From: Deltaproteobacteria bacterium UBA2385
Lineage (GTDB): Bacteria; Myxococcota_A; UBA796; UBA2385
Length of the DNA: 43,871 nucleotides
Assembly: GCA_002343455.1 (NCBI GenBank)
Contig: DDSR01000238.1
Location: 1 to 43,871, forward strand
Direction: 5' to 3'
The translations under genes and the position numbers were made by a program. The notes beneath the pieces were generated by a model. It had not been told where the DNA came from. It saw nothing but the letters and a program-made list of their open reading frames with translations, and did no database searches. Position 1 is the first letter of the stretch; the number at the start of each line of letters is the position of its first letter. This document shows positions 29,609-38,300 of this stretch, piece after piece.

Positions 29609-31216
29609 TTACTCGTAAATGGTGAGCCAGCTCGTCATCACGATGTTGGCCCCGCTGCCCGTGTAGGGCTCGCCATCCTGGAAGCCCGTGTACTCGATGG
29701 TCGCCGTCGAGCCCGCCGTGACCTGCTCGGTCACGTCGATACGCTCCACCGGCACCTCCCAGCCCGGACACCAGCCGCTGCGGCCGTACCACCAGGTCCC
29801 GTACTGGTTGGGCACCACCCCCTGGTCGACCTTGTCCATGCAGCCACTCTCGGTGCCGGCGTCGGAGAGCTCGATCACGTTGTCCGTGCCGTTGATGTTG
29901 AAGTGGTGCTCGGTCACGCAGAACTCGGCGCAGTTGCCGGGGCTGACCTGCCCGTGGCCGGAGATGATCGTCGCCAGCTCGACCTTCTTGGCGGTCGAGG
30001 GGATCTCGACCTCCATCGGCGCGTAGTTGTCGTTGTAGGCGGCGTCGAACCAGGCCCCCAGGAAGAGCTGGGTCGTCTTCGTCGGTCGCTCCGCGGCTCC
30101 GGTGTTGCGGAAGCGCAGGTCCATGGTGATGTCGTAGAGCTGGGTCGTGTAGAACTGGAAGGTGCGGGTCCCGCCCGAGGCCAGCAGCGGCAGCAGCGGC
30201 GTCGCGTCGTGCACGTAGCGGCCCTCCCGGTGGTAGGTCGTGATCCAGCGGCCCAGCTCGGTGTTGCAGGAGGTGGGGTCGCCCTCGTCGCAGACGTACA
30301 TGTAGACGAGGTAGTCCCAGGCGGGGCACTCGCCGTACTCGCCGTCGCCCGAGCAGCCCATGTCCAGGTCCAGCTCCAGCGTGTCGAAGGTCGCCATCGT
30401 GGCCGCGTCGGGCAGCTCGACCGTCGCCTCGCCGCGCACGCCCGCCCAGCTCCCGTCGCTGATCGGCTCCTTGTCCCAGACCCGGACCACCGTGGCCCCG
30501 TCGTTGGCCAGCCGGTGGCTGCGCTCGGCCAGGAAGTTGGCGTAGATCGCCTCGTTCGCCGCCATCGAGACGTTCGGCTCGAACCAGCCCGCGCTGCTGA
30601 GGTAGCGGCTGGCGTCGGCGTAGCTGCCGACGAAGCGCAGCCGCTGCTCACGGTCCAGGACCATCCCCCAGCCCGGGCTGCCCATCAGGTCACCCAGCCA
30701 GCCCTCCATCTGCTGGTAGCGCCCGTCGATCCAGTGGATCCGCCCGGTCCACCACTCGCGCTCGGCCTCGTCCATGTCGTCCAGCGCCGCCTGCACCTCC
30801 TCCTTCATCAAGGCGATCGCCTCGGGCCGCCCCGCGTCGCTCTCGTTGCTGCCCAGGAAGAGCACCGTGTTTGGCGGCAGCCGCTCGAAGAGCTCGTCGA
30901 CGTCGCGCTCCCAGAGGTGCTTGGGCCAGTCGTCGGCGTCGGCCTGTCGCGGCGAGTCCTGCAGGAAGAGGAAGACGTCGCAGCCGTCCCAGATCTCCGA
31001 GAGCACCAGGTCCCCGTCCTCGGTCGGCAGGGTCACGCTGGCCGCGGTCGAGAAGATGACCGTGTCCTCGGCCTCGACCCGCCACTCCTGGATGGGGAGC
31101 CCGTCGTCGCAGGCCGGCACCGTCGGCGTGGTGGTTCCCCCACCGTCCCCGGAGGAGGTGTCCTCCCCCTCCGTCTTTCCGGTGCAGGCCAGGAGCAGGA
31201 TCATCAGCGTCGTCAT
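29609..31216 (-). CDS. PNGase F-like glycosamidase lipoprotein
   Basis: 535 residues. Signal MTTLMILLLACTG has its lipobox at Cys11, followed by an Asp/Ser/Thr/Gly linker. The last 300 residues carry signatures of the peptide-N-glycosidase F family (two eight-stranded jelly-roll domains): GECPAWDYLVYMYVCDE, ISGHGQV with NCAEFC, HHFNINGT, and GTWWYGRSGWCPGWEVP. PNGase F cleaves N-glycans from asparagine. The roughly 200-residue N-terminal domain is different and unrecognised, containing WTGRIHWIDGRYQQMEGW. ATG 31216 has GAGGTG five bases upstream. Divergent from the YadA-head-like lipoprotein by 25 bp. Whether it is an active glycosidase needs an alignment of catalytic residues. Confidence 0.8.
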   Translation of the reverse strand: MTTLMILLLACTGKTEGEDTSSGDGGGTTTPTVPACDDGLPIQEWRVEAEDTVIFSTAASVTLPTEDGDLVLSEIWDGCDVFLFLQDSPRQADADDWPKHLWERDVDELFERLPPNTVLFLGSNESDAGRPEAIALMKEEVQAALDDMDEAEREWWTGRIHWIDGRYQQMEGWLGDLMGSPGWGMVLDREQRLRFVGSYADASRYLSSAGWFEPNVSMAANEAIYANFLAERSHRLANDGATVVRVWDKEPISDGSWAGVRGEATVELPDAATMATFDTLELDLDMGCSGDGEYGECPAWDYLVYMYVCDEGDPTSCNTELGRWITTYHREGRYVHDATPLLPLLASGGTRTFQFYTTQLYDITMDLRFRNTGAAERPTKTTQLFLGAWFDAAYNDNYAPMEVEIPSTAKKVELATIISGHGQVSPGNCAEFCVTEHHFNINGTDNVIELSDAGTESGCMDKVDQGVVPNQYGTWWYGRSGWCPGWEVPVERIDVTEQVTAGSTATIEYTGFQDGEPYTGSGANIVMTSWLTIYE

Positions 31217-31241
31217 TCTTCACCTCGGGCAGGACGCTATC

Positions 31242-32156
31242 ATGCCCGGCATGACGACCATCCTCTTGCTGATCTCCTGCGGCGAGCCCGAGACGACGGA
31301 CCTCGACCCCCTGCTCGACCGCCTCGACCAGGCCGAAGAGCGGCTGGACCAGCTCGAAGCTGCCGAGTCCGCCGAGCTGCTGGAGCGCATCACCCTGCTG
31401 GAGGGCGAGCTCAGCCGCCTGCAGTTCCAGGCCGAGGTGGCCGAGGCCCGAATCGAGGCCCTGGAAGAGGAGACCGAAGGGCTCGGCGAGCTGCTGGCCG
31501 TGCTGCGGATCGAGGACGAGGCCCTGATCGTCGAGGGCGTCAACCTGCACCTGCGCAGCGGGGCCGGGCGCACCGACAGCGCCAACGGGCTCGGCAACCT
31601 GATCATCGGCTACGCAGTCGACGACATCGGCAACGACCAGCGCACCGGCAGCCACAACCTCGTCATCGGCGATGAGCACGACTGGACTGGCTACGGCGGC
31701 ATCGTCTCCGGCTGGGGCAGCCGCATCTCGGGATCGGGCTCCAGCGTCCTGGGCGGCTACGCCAACGCGTCCGACGGCGACTACGGCACCGTCGTCGGCG
31801 GCCTCGGAAACCAGGCCAGCGGGACCTACAGCGCCGTGCTGGGAGGCCAGTCCAACACCGCCAGCGGGAGGGCCGCCGCCGTCGCGGGGGGAGGCCTGAA
31901 CGTCGCGAGCGGCGAGACCAGCACCGTCGCCGGAGGAAACTCCAGCGAGGCCTCGGGCTCCTGGGCGGCCGTCAGCGGCGGGCGCACCGGCCGGGCCGAG
32001 GGCGGCGCCAGCGTGGTCGTCGGCGGGCAGGGCAACGCCGCGACCGGCACCGACGCCGTGATGGTCGGAGGCCGGGAGAACCTGCTCAGCGGCGACCGCA
32101 GCGTGCTGGTAGGCGGCGCCGAGCAGACCCTCGACGAGGATGAGGTCGTCGAGTGA
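31242..32156 (+). CDS. Lipid-anchored coiled-coil protein with YadA-head-like repeats
   Basis: 304 residues. ATG 31242 (AGGACG five bases upstream) is chosen; ATG 31251 is possible. A short signal ends in Leu-Ile-Ser-Cys. Residues about 20-85 are heptad-rich (LLDRLDQAEERLDQLEAAE and on), a coiled coil. The rest is a run of Gly-Gly, Asn/Gln-x-Ala-Ser-Gly units (GGLGNQASGTYSAVLGG, for example) like the left-handed beta-roll head of trimeric autotransporters such as YadA. There is no C-terminal membrane anchor. The order is therefore inverted: lipid, stalk, then head at the end. It probably forms a trimer projecting from the outer membrane; function unknown. Confidence 0.75.
   Translation: MPGMTTILLLISCGEPETTDLDPLLDRLDQAEERLDQLEAAESAELLERITLLEGELSRLQFQAEVAEARIEALEEETEGLGELLAVLRIEDEALIVEGVNLHLRSGAGRTDSANGLGNLIIGYAVDDIGNDQRTGSHNLVIGDEHDWTGYGGIVSGWGSRISGSGSSVLGGYANASDGDYGTVVGGLGNQASGTYSAVLGGQSNTASGRAAAVAGGGLNVASGETSTVAGGNSSEASGSWAAVSGGRTGRAEGGASVVVGGQGNAATGTDAVMVGGRENLLSGDRSVLVGGAEQTLDEDEVVE
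31690..32120 (+). repeat. YadA-head-like 14-15 residue repeats
   Basis: About ten units share a Gly-Gly at one end, a middle Asn/Ser-x-Ala-Ser-Gly and a following Ser-x-Val. The unit length and the Gly/Ala/Ser pattern fit a left-handed beta-roll. Confidence 0.75.
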
Positions 32157-32166
32157 AGCCCCTCTC

Positions 32167-32183
32167 CTGAGGCCAGCCCTCAG
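32167..32183. terminator. Weak inverted repeat between convergent genes
   Basis: CTGAGG and CCTCAG are separated by five bases between the end of the YadA-head-like gene and the end of the OmpA-like gene. The stem is only six pairs and no T-run follows, so it is at best a weak bidirectional terminator. Confidence 0.25.
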
Positions 32184-33343
32184 TCCGTACAGGTCGTCGG
32201 GCAGGACTCGCCCTCCATCAGGCGGATGAACTCCACCCGGCGGTTCAGCATCAGCGAGGTCGCAGGCTCCAGCGGGCAGCGGGTCCCCATGCCGGTGGTC
32301 GGCATGCGATCGCGGGGCAGGCCCTGCCGCACGAGGTACCGCGAGACCGCCTCCGAGCGCTCCCGGCTGAGGGTCAGGTTGTAGTCATCGGCCCCCTCAT
32401 CCGAGGCGTGGCCCATGATGCAGACCCGACAGCTGGGATCCAGGCTGATCGCCTTGGCGATCGAGTCGAGCACCGGATCCATGGTCTGCGGCTCCTGCTG
32501 CTTCTCCGGCGGCATCGCGCTGCTGTCGTAGGGGAACTGGACCAGCACGACCAGCGGCTTGCCGCTGCAGGGGTCGATCGGGCAGCCCAGCGTGGCCGGG
32601 GGGCCGATCTCCGTCTTGCAGAGGTCCACCGAGTCGCAGGTGCCGTCCCGATCGGTGTCCTTGTCGCCCTCGGCGCAGTAGCTGAGGATCCCCTGCTCGG
32701 GACAGATCACCGCATCGGGGCAGCGCAGCGGCTCCGCAGCGACGGGCTCCATCGCGACCGGCTCGTCCTTCGGGGCGGCCCCGAAGCCGAAGTCCAGGCC
32801 GATGGTCAGGAACTGAGCGTCGCCCGGGGTCTGATCCGCGATCCGATCGGGCTGCAGGATCTGGAGGTAGCGGACCACCGGACCGACCGAGAGCCAGTCC
32901 GCCGGCTGGAAGCCGTAGCCCAGGCCAAGGTCGAAGCCCGCCCGGTCCAGGGGCCCGGTGCGCACATAGCCGGCGTTGACGTCGGCGAACAGACCGCCCA
33001 GCTGCCGCTCCTCGTCCATCATCGCGCCGAAGGGACGCACCCGGAGACCGGTGGTGAGGAAGTGAGCGGCCCCGGCCTCGTCGAAGCCCTCTCCGGCCGG
33101 CACCATCAGCGCGGCGTAGGACCACTGCAGGCTCAACACCCGGCCCAAGGCCAGGCCGGGGCGCAGCGCGAGGTAGGCACCGGGCGTGAACCGATCCGAC
33201 TGCGGCTGGTCCAGCCCGACGGCGACGGCGCCCTCGGCATGGAGCTGAAATTGCTGGGCCTGGGCCGCGCCAGACACCAAGGAGCTGGACAGACAGGCCG
33301 CCACACCCAGGGTGGCTGCGAATCCAAGACGGTTCTGTGACAT
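32180..33343 (-). CDS. OmpA-like outer membrane protein with TSP3-like loop
   Basis: 387 residues. A Sec signal ends GAAQAQ (Ala-x-Ala, no Cys, so not a lipoprotein). Residues about 30-200 show alternating strands with aromatic caps, consistent with an eight-stranded barrel. A Cys-rich acidic segment (DKDTDRDGTCD, about 230-250) is like a calcium-binding thrombospondin-3 repeat. The C-terminal OmpA domain has GHASDEGADDYNLTLSRERSEAV and NRRVEF, which bind peptidoglycan. ATG 33343 has GGAG six bases upstream. Function: links outer membrane to cell wall. The Cys pairs in the OmpA domain (CRVC, CPTTC) are a small oddity. Confidence 0.88.
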   Translation of the reverse strand: MSQNRLGFAATLGVAACLSSSLVSGAAQAQQFQLHAEGAVAVGLDQPQSDRFTPGAYLALRPGLALGRVLSLQWSYAALMVPAGEGFDEAGAAHFLTTGLRVRPFGAMMDEERQLGGLFADVNAGYVRTGPLDRAGFDLGLGYGFQPADWLSVGPVVRYLQILQPDRIADQTPGDAQFLTIGLDFGFGAAPKDEPVAMEPVAAEPLRCPDAVICPEQGILSYCAEGDKDTDRDGTCDSVDLCKTEIGPPATLGCPIDPCSGKPLVVLVQFPYDSSAMPPEKQQEPQTMDPVLDSIAKAISLDPSCRVCIMGHASDEGADDYNLTLSRERSEAVSRYLVRQGLPRDRMPTTGMGTRCPLEPATSLMLNRRVEFIRLMEGESCPTTCTD

Positions 33344-33397
33344 GGAGGTCTCCTATGGGCCGCAAACGGGCCCATCGTAGGTGCGGACTGCGGTCGC

Positions 33398-34864
33398 TTA
33401 GAGCGGAGGCAGCGTGATGGTGTTGGCGAGAAGGGTGATCTGGCCCGTCGTGCAGAGGAGCCGCCCGACGACCGAGGACCCCGTCCCGACGGAGTTCGAA
33501 GCCCCCGCGAACACGGTACCGTGGAAGCTCACATTGGAGCCGATGGTGGACGAGGAGAAGACCGCCCAGAACACGTTGCTGGATTTGGCCCCGTTGATGA
33601 GCAGGACGGCAGCATTGTTGTTGATCGTCAGGGAGGAGCCCACCTGGAAGATCCAGACTGCGTTGGGATCGCCACCCGCGTCCAGGGTCACCGTCCCGCC
33701 GGTCGCGACGCTCATGGTGCTGGCGGAGGAATAGACTCCGGGCGCCAGGACCATCTCCGAGATGTCGTTGACGGTCGTGCCCGGGGGCCTGGCCATGGCG
33801 TCCACATAGGCCGCCGTCAGGTCCACCTTGGCCTGGTCCGCCACCCCCTTGGCGTCGTTGGCGTACAGCGTCCCGATGATGATCGGGTTCGTCGCTGTGC
33901 AGGGCGATCCATCGCCGAGACAGGTCGCCGTGGGGCTGAGCCCGACGTCCCCGGTCAGGGTGGTCACCCCACCGGAGTTGGAGTTGGTCAGGCCCGCCCC
34001 CGACACCGCCACGAAGTTCTCCAGCGAGCCCAGCTCCACCGGCACCCAGATCGAGGGCTCCTCACCCTCCTCGTCCGTCTCGAAGGACCAGCTATGGGAG
34101 GCGACCATCGGATTGCCCTCGAGATCGATGACCTCGGTCGTCACCAGGGCGGTGTACGTGGTCTCCGAGAGCAGCTCCGAATCCGGGCTGAAGGATGCAA
34201 CCAGCGTCAATGGATTGTACGACACGGCCCCAGGGACGCTCGACGCACCGTCGGAGAGCAGGAAGCTCGTCTCGCTGATCGAGGCGGGGCTCAAGGCCTC
34301 GCTGAAGGCCGCCGTCAAGACCACGTCGAGAGAGACGCCCTCCTCCCCGTCGAAGGGGTCGTTCACGGTGACCCGCGGGGGCTCGTCAAAGGGGTCGACA
34401 TCGGTGGTGAAGGTCCAGGTGTAGTCCGACTCCATGGCCAGGCCCGAGGCGTCGGTGGCCCCGGCGCTGATCATGCCCTGGTACAGCGTGTCCGAACGAA
34501 GCGCGACATCCGGGCTGAAGCTGGCGCTGCTGCCCAGCGCGAAGACGGACCCCTCGACCTGCTCGGTGCCATCCTGGATGGTGAAGCTCATGGTGTTCAG
34601 GCTGAGAGGGTCCATGCCCTCGCTGAAGTTCACGAAGACCGAGGTCCCCGACGAGACGAGGGTCTCGCCGTCCGCCGGGCTGGTCCACACGACCTCGGGC
34701 GGGAGGTTCTCGGGCTCGCCACTGTCCTCGAGGCCGGTGTCGGCTGGCCAGCCGACCACCCGCTCTCCGCAGGAGATCAGGCCAAGAGAGGCGAGCAGCA
34801 GGGTTGAGCCGAGGGCTCGACGGGTCGGTGACCCCGAACGCGAGCTGATTGATTGGATCCCCAT
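33398..34864 (-). CDS. Ice-binding-like (DUF3494) lipoprotein with two Big_5-like Ig domains
   Basis: 488 residues. A long charged N-terminus and hydrophobic stretch end in Leu-Ile-Ser-Cys (Cys32). Two Ig-like domains with PxDGE, SEAL/SEGM and TTYT/DTLY patterns, typical of Big_5 (about 50-150 and 160-265), precede a DUF3494 domain (about 275-488). The latter shows ENFVAVSGAGLTNSNSG, GDVGLSP, DPNAVWIFQVGSSLT, VFWAVFSSSTIGSN and TGSSVVGRLL, the hallmarks of the ice-binding beta-helix. DUF3494 also occurs in non-ice contexts as adhesins. ATG 34864 has GGAGG five bases upstream. The gene is followed upstream by 234 bp without a gene (34865-35098). Confidence 0.88.
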   Translation of the reverse strand: MGIQSISSRSGSPTRRALGSTLLLASLGLISCGERVVGWPADTGLEDSGEPENLPPEVVWTSPADGETLVSSGTSVFVNFSEGMDPLSLNTMSFTIQDGTEQVEGSVFALGSSASFSPDVALRSDTLYQGMISAGATDASGLAMESDYTWTFTTDVDPFDEPPRVTVNDPFDGEEGVSLDVVLTAAFSEALSPASISETSFLLSDGASSVPGAVSYNPLTLVASFSPDSELLSETTYTALVTTEVIDLEGNPMVASHSWSFETDEEGEEPSIWVPVELGSLENFVAVSGAGLTNSNSGGVTTLTGDVGLSPTATCLGDGSPCTATNPIIIGTLYANDAKGVADQAKVDLTAAYVDAMARPPGTTVNDISEMVLAPGVYSSASTMSVATGGTVTLDAGGDPNAVWIFQVGSSLTINNNAAVLLINGAKSSNVFWAVFSSSTIGSNVSFHGTVFAGASNSVGTGSSVVGRLLCTTGQITLLANTITLPPL

Positions 34865-35098
34865 GGGTTCCTCCGGAAATGCAGTGGTAGAGAGGCAGTG
34901 TTCGACACCTCACACAGCACAGCTCGTGCCAGCCCCCCGCCCGCCCGATATCAGGCACCTGCACCGCAAGACCCGCTGCAGGGCCCCCTGAAATCCAATC
35001 GTTTTGATGCGACGCTCATCCGAAATGATGCCCTGGTCGGCGTCCTTGTCGCTCACGCATCCGGCTCGGAGACCGCTGTCGGGCCCGGTCGCCGACGT
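34865..35098. other. Longest intergenic stretch, with AT-rich island
   Basis: No coding frame is supported here. A patch around 34990-35030 (aaatccaatcgttttgatg) is clearly richer in A/T than the surroundings and lies upstream of the minus-strand DUF3494 gene, so its promoter is probably here. No clean -35/-10 pair could be assigned. Confidence 0.4.
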
Positions 35099-36631
35099 TC
35101 AGACGGCCTCCCCCACGAAGCCCCGCGCCCGGTGCGCCAGCCCGTAGATCGTCTCGCTGGGGTTGACCCCCAGGGCCGTCGGCAGCACGCTGCCGTCGAC
35201 CACGAACAGGTTGTCCACCCCATGCAGCCGGTGGTCCGTACCCACCACGCTGCTGGCCGGGTCGGGGCCCATCGCGCAGCCCCCCATCTGGTGGGCGGTG
35301 AAGATGGCGTGCTCGTGGGCGCCGTAGGGAGCCTCGGCGAGCTGGGTCATGCTCATCACGTCGCGCATCCGGCGAGGCTTGTGGTGCAGGCTCAAGGCCT
35401 CGTTCGCCCCCGCCGCCAAGGTCAGGCGGGCCAGGGCGATATGGGCCGAGCCCATGGCCTCGGTCAAGAAGGGACGGATCGGGTAGTCCAGTCGGATGCG
35501 ACCGTCGGGGCGCAGCGAGACGACGCCGCCGTCGTCCTCGGGCAGCAGGCCGTCGACCAGCAGAGCGATCATCACCCCCAGGTTGGGCAGCGCGCCCATG
35601 AACCGGGCCATCTCCTTCCCGATCAGCGAGGCCGTCAGGGCGGCCAGCATGGGCTGCAGGGGCGCCGACTCGAAGAAGAAGCCGACCTTGTCGGGGCCCC
35701 GATCGACGAACTGGTGGCTGCCGACCGACTGGGGCGCCCCCTTGAAGGGGAGCACGGGCTCCTCGTACAGTCCACCGATTCCGACGACCGGGTGCAGAAA
35801 GGTGCGACGCCCGACCCGCCCCTGGCCCTCGATCCCCGAGCGCAGCAGCAGGGCCGGCGTGTTGATCGCCCCTCCCGCCAGGACCGTCACCTTCGGGCGG
35901 ACCGTCAGCCGCCGCTCGGTCGGGCGGCCGCTCTGCCGGTCGAGAACGACCGCGTGGACGGCGGTGGCCCGGCCCCCGGCGCTCTCGACCCGCTCCGCCC
36001 GCACATCGCTGTACAGGCGCAGCCCGGCGGCGATCGCGTCGGGGATGTAGGTCAGGTGCATCGCCTGCTTGCCGTTGACCGGGCAGCCCAGGCCGCAGTA
36101 GCCGCTGTCGGCGCAGCCCTTCACGTTGCGGCGCAGCGCCCCCGCCTCCCAGCCGAGCGCTCGGGCCCCCTCCAGGATCTTGCGGTTGTTGGGGTTGGCC
36201 AGCTCCTCCGGCCAGGGCGCGATGTTCAGCCGGCGCTCGACCTCGTCGAAGTGCGGGGCCAGGCTGGCCGCGTCCAGCCCCTCGATACGATGGACCGTCC
36301 GCCAGTGTTCGAGGATGCGCTCCGGCGTGCGGAAGCAGGTCGTCCAGTTGACCGTGGTGGAACCACCGACCGAGCGGCCCTGGAGCACGGTGATCGCCAG
36401 ATCCGCCGTCGAGCGGGTGCCGCGGTCCTGGTAGAGCATCGGGATGGCCTTCTGCTCGTCCAGGTCGAAGTCCCGACGCGTCGCGTAGGGCCCCTCCTCC
36501 AGCATCACCACGTCCAGGCCAGCCTGGCACAGCCCCGCGGCCAGGACGCTGCCCCCAGCCCCGCTGCCGACGATGCAGACATCGCAGCTCAGCTCGGCGT
36601 CGGCCGAGAGCTCGGACCCGGGGGTAATCAC
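35099..36631 (-). CDS. GMC-family FAD oxidoreductase
   Basis: 510 residues from GTG 36631; the open frame runs much further upstream, but only as a shadow of the next gene. FAD binding is shown by CDVCIVGSGAGGSVLA (about 16-31), GRSVGGSTTVNW and the C-terminal NLFVVDGSVLPTALGVNP. HQMGGCAMG precedes it. A Cys-rich segment (CADSGYCGLGCPVNGK, about 170-185) resembles long-chain fatty alcohol oxidases and related GMC enzymes. Substrate alcohol unknown; a fatty alcohol is plausible given the acyl-ACP reductase-like gene elsewhere in the window. The GTG start overlaps the stop of the small-subunit gene as GTGA, so the two are coupled and likely form one enzyme. Confidence 0.88.
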   Translation of the reverse strand: MITPGSELSADAELSCDVCIVGSGAGGSVLAAGLCQAGLDVVMLEEGPYATRRDFDLDEQKAIPMLYQDRGTRSTADLAITVLQGRSVGGSTTVNWTTCFRTPERILEHWRTVHRIEGLDAASLAPHFDEVERRLNIAPWPEELANPNNRKILEGARALGWEAGALRRNVKGCADSGYCGLGCPVNGKQAMHLTYIPDAIAAGLRLYSDVRAERVESAGGRATAVHAVVLDRQSGRPTERRLTVRPKVTVLAGGAINTPALLLRSGIEGQGRVGRRTFLHPVVGIGGLYEEPVLPFKGAPQSVGSHQFVDRGPDKVGFFFESAPLQPMLAALTASLIGKEMARFMGALPNLGVMIALLVDGLLPEDDGGVVSLRPDGRIRLDYPIRPFLTEAMGSAHIALARLTLAAGANEALSLHHKPRRMRDVMSMTQLAEAPYGAHEHAIFTAHQMGGCAMGPDPASSVVGTDHRLHGVDNLFVVDGSVLPTALGVNPSETIYGLAHRARGFVGEAV

Positions 36632-37188
36632 AGGCTCACCTCCGCCAGGGCGAGGAGATCGTCGGGAGGCGCCTGGGCCTGGCCGAAGTCCGGCGGTCCC
36701 GGGTATCCCGCGGCCGCGTACAGCCGCGGATGCCCCCAGTAGGCCGCCATCACCAGCCCACGCAGGGCCTTGAAGACCTGCCGCCGAACGCCGATCCGGC
36801 TGGTCCGCCAGCCCAGCAGGGTCGCCGCCCGCACATCCACATCCGCCCGGCTGAAGGGCTGCGCCCGACCGTCCAGCAGCAGCCCCGGCAGCGCGTTGTC
36901 CAGCAGCAGCAGCCCCTGCTTCAGCTCGGCCTGGTCGGCCGCGTGCAGGGTCGAGATCGTCAGGTCCAGGGCGCTGGCGATGTCCAGCTCGTCCGCGGAG
37001 GGCAGGCCGTCCCCGCCGGGGCACATCGCCTGGGCCACCGAGGCCAGCACGCTCCAGGTGCGCGCGTCCAGGGAGCGCAGCGGGCCCGGCGGCGTGCGGG
37101 TCAGGCCCGGCCAGAGGGCGAGGCCCCCGGCCCCGGCGAGCAGGGCGGCCGAGCCGGTGAGGAGGAGCGCGCGTCGAGAGAGTGCCAT
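36628..37188 (-). CDS. Tat-exported small subunit, gluconate 2-dehydrogenase subunit 3-like
   Basis: 186 residues from ATG 37188 (MALSRRALLLTG). The N-terminus is a twin-arginine signal (SRRALLL plus a hydrophobic stretch ending in LAGAGGLALW). The mature part is helical with DARTWSVLASVAQAMCPGGDG, D-E-L-D-I, and QVFKALRG, matching the gluconate 2-dehydrogenase subunit 3 type that partners with GMC flavoproteins. The partner 35099-36631 lacks its own signal and may be carried across with it. It is divergent from the PRPP synthetase gene by 62 bp. Confidence 0.7.
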   Translation of the reverse strand: MALSRRALLLTGSAALLAGAGGLALWPGLTRTPPGPLRSLDARTWSVLASVAQAMCPGGDGLPSADELDIASALDLTISTLHAADQAELKQGLLLLDNALPGLLLDGRAQPFSRADVDVRAATLLGWRTSRIGVRRQVFKALRGLVMAAYWGHPRLYAAAGYPGPPDFGQAQAPPDDLLALAEVSL

Positions 37189-37250
37189 GCCGGGAGAATA
37201 GCCCGTTGAGGTCCACGCCCACGTTACAGATCCCCGACCCGGAGGTCCCC

Positions 37251-38291
37251 GTGAGCGCAGCAAGCTCGGCCCGCACCCCTCGCGCCCCGCTGAAGATCCT
37301 CACCTGCGAGGCCGCCCGCCCGATGGCCGAGGCCGTCGCCCGCAGCCTGGACACCTCCCTGGTCCGCGGTCGGGAGACCTGGTTCGCCTCGGGCGAGGGC
37401 AAGTTCATCATCGAGGACAACGTCCGCGGCGACGACCTCTACATCTTCCAGGCCCCCGTCGCCCCCGGCGACCCGCGCAGCGTCTACGACCGCTTCGTGA
37501 TGCTGCTGCACGCGGTCGAGGCGGCCGCCCTCTCCGACGCCGACCACATCACTGCGGTCGTGCCCTACTACCCCGGCGCCCGCCAGGACAAGCGCAAGGG
37601 CCGCACCCGCGAGGGCATCAGCGCCGGCCTCTTCGCCCGCTGCCTGCAAGAGGCCGGGGCCAGCCGCGTGCTCTGCGTGGACATCCACAACGAGGCCATC
37701 GGCGGCATGTTCGACCCCAGCCGCTGCCGGCTGGAGAACGTCTCGGTGACCGCGCGGTTCGCGCGCTGGCTGCGCAAGAGCGGGCTGTGCGGGGACACCG
37801 TGGCCAGCCCCGACCTGGGGGGGATGGAGCGCGCCCGGGACTACGCCGCGGCCCTCTCCCTGGACCTGGTCGGCCTCAGCAAGGAGCGCGACTACTCCCG
37901 CCCCAACACCGTCGTCGGCAGCACGCTGATCGGCGATGTCCAGGGCAGGAGCGTGATGGTCGTCGACGACATGGTCGACACCGGCGGCAGCGTCGTCGCC
38001 GCCGTCGACGAGCTCAAGCGCCGCGGCGCCCGCGACGTGACCGTGGCCTGCATCCACCCGCTGATGTCAGGGCCCGCCTGGGAGCGCCTGGGAGCGCTGC
38101 GCGCCCGGGCCGAGGCCGAGGGCTGGCGCTTCCGGCTGGTCGGCACCAGCGCCGTCCACCACGACACCGCGCCCTCCTGGTACGAGGAGTACCGCATCGA
38201 GCCCCTGCTGGCGGTCGTGCTCGACCACATCAACCGCCGCGGCAGCGTCACCGGGGCCCAACTCGAAGAGGACATCGAGAGCCTGGTGTGA
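37251..38291 (+). CDS. prs: Ribose-phosphate pyrophosphokinase (PRPP synthetase)
   Basis: 346 residues from GTG 37251; a GGAGGT lies four bases upstream. An earlier in-frame ATG (37182) would overlap the divergent gene and is rejected. Key motifs are VVPYYPGARQDKR (ATP binding region), CVDIHN with the metal-binding His, KERDYSRP in the catalytic loop position, and VMVVDDMVDTGGS, the PRPP-binding loop. The enzyme makes PRPP from ribose 5-phosphate and ATP for nucleotide synthesis. Sequence around YYPGARQ differs from the usual YFGYARQD of bacterial class I enzymes, so it belongs to a divergent branch. It is slightly longer than usual (310-320). Confidence 0.9.
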   Translation: MSAASSARTPRAPLKILTCEAARPMAEAVARSLDTSLVRGRETWFASGEGKFIIEDNVRGDDLYIFQAPVAPGDPRSVYDRFVMLLHAVEAAALSDADHITAVVPYYPGARQDKRKGRTREGISAGLFARCLQEAGASRVLCVDIHNEAIGGMFDPSRCRLENVSVTARFARWLRKSGLCGDTVASPDLGGMERARDYAAALSLDLVGLSKERDYSRPNTVVGSTLIGDVQGRSVMVVDDMVDTGGSVVAAVDELKRRGARDVTVACIHPLMSGPAWERLGALRARAEAEGWRFRLVGTSAVHHDTAPSWYEEYRIEPLLAVVLDHINRRGSVTGAQLEEDIESLV

Positions 38292-38300
38292 CATGATGCG

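Noticed and set aside
30774..31241. Extension of the YadA-head-like gene to 30774
   Set aside because: This would overlap the PNGase F-like gene; the signal peptide with lipobox starts at 31242 or 31251.
36632..37420. Extension of the GMC oxidoreductase frame upstream to 37420
   Set aside because: It overlaps the small-subunit gene and has no signal; the FAD motif begins 15 residues after GTG 36631, the expected place.
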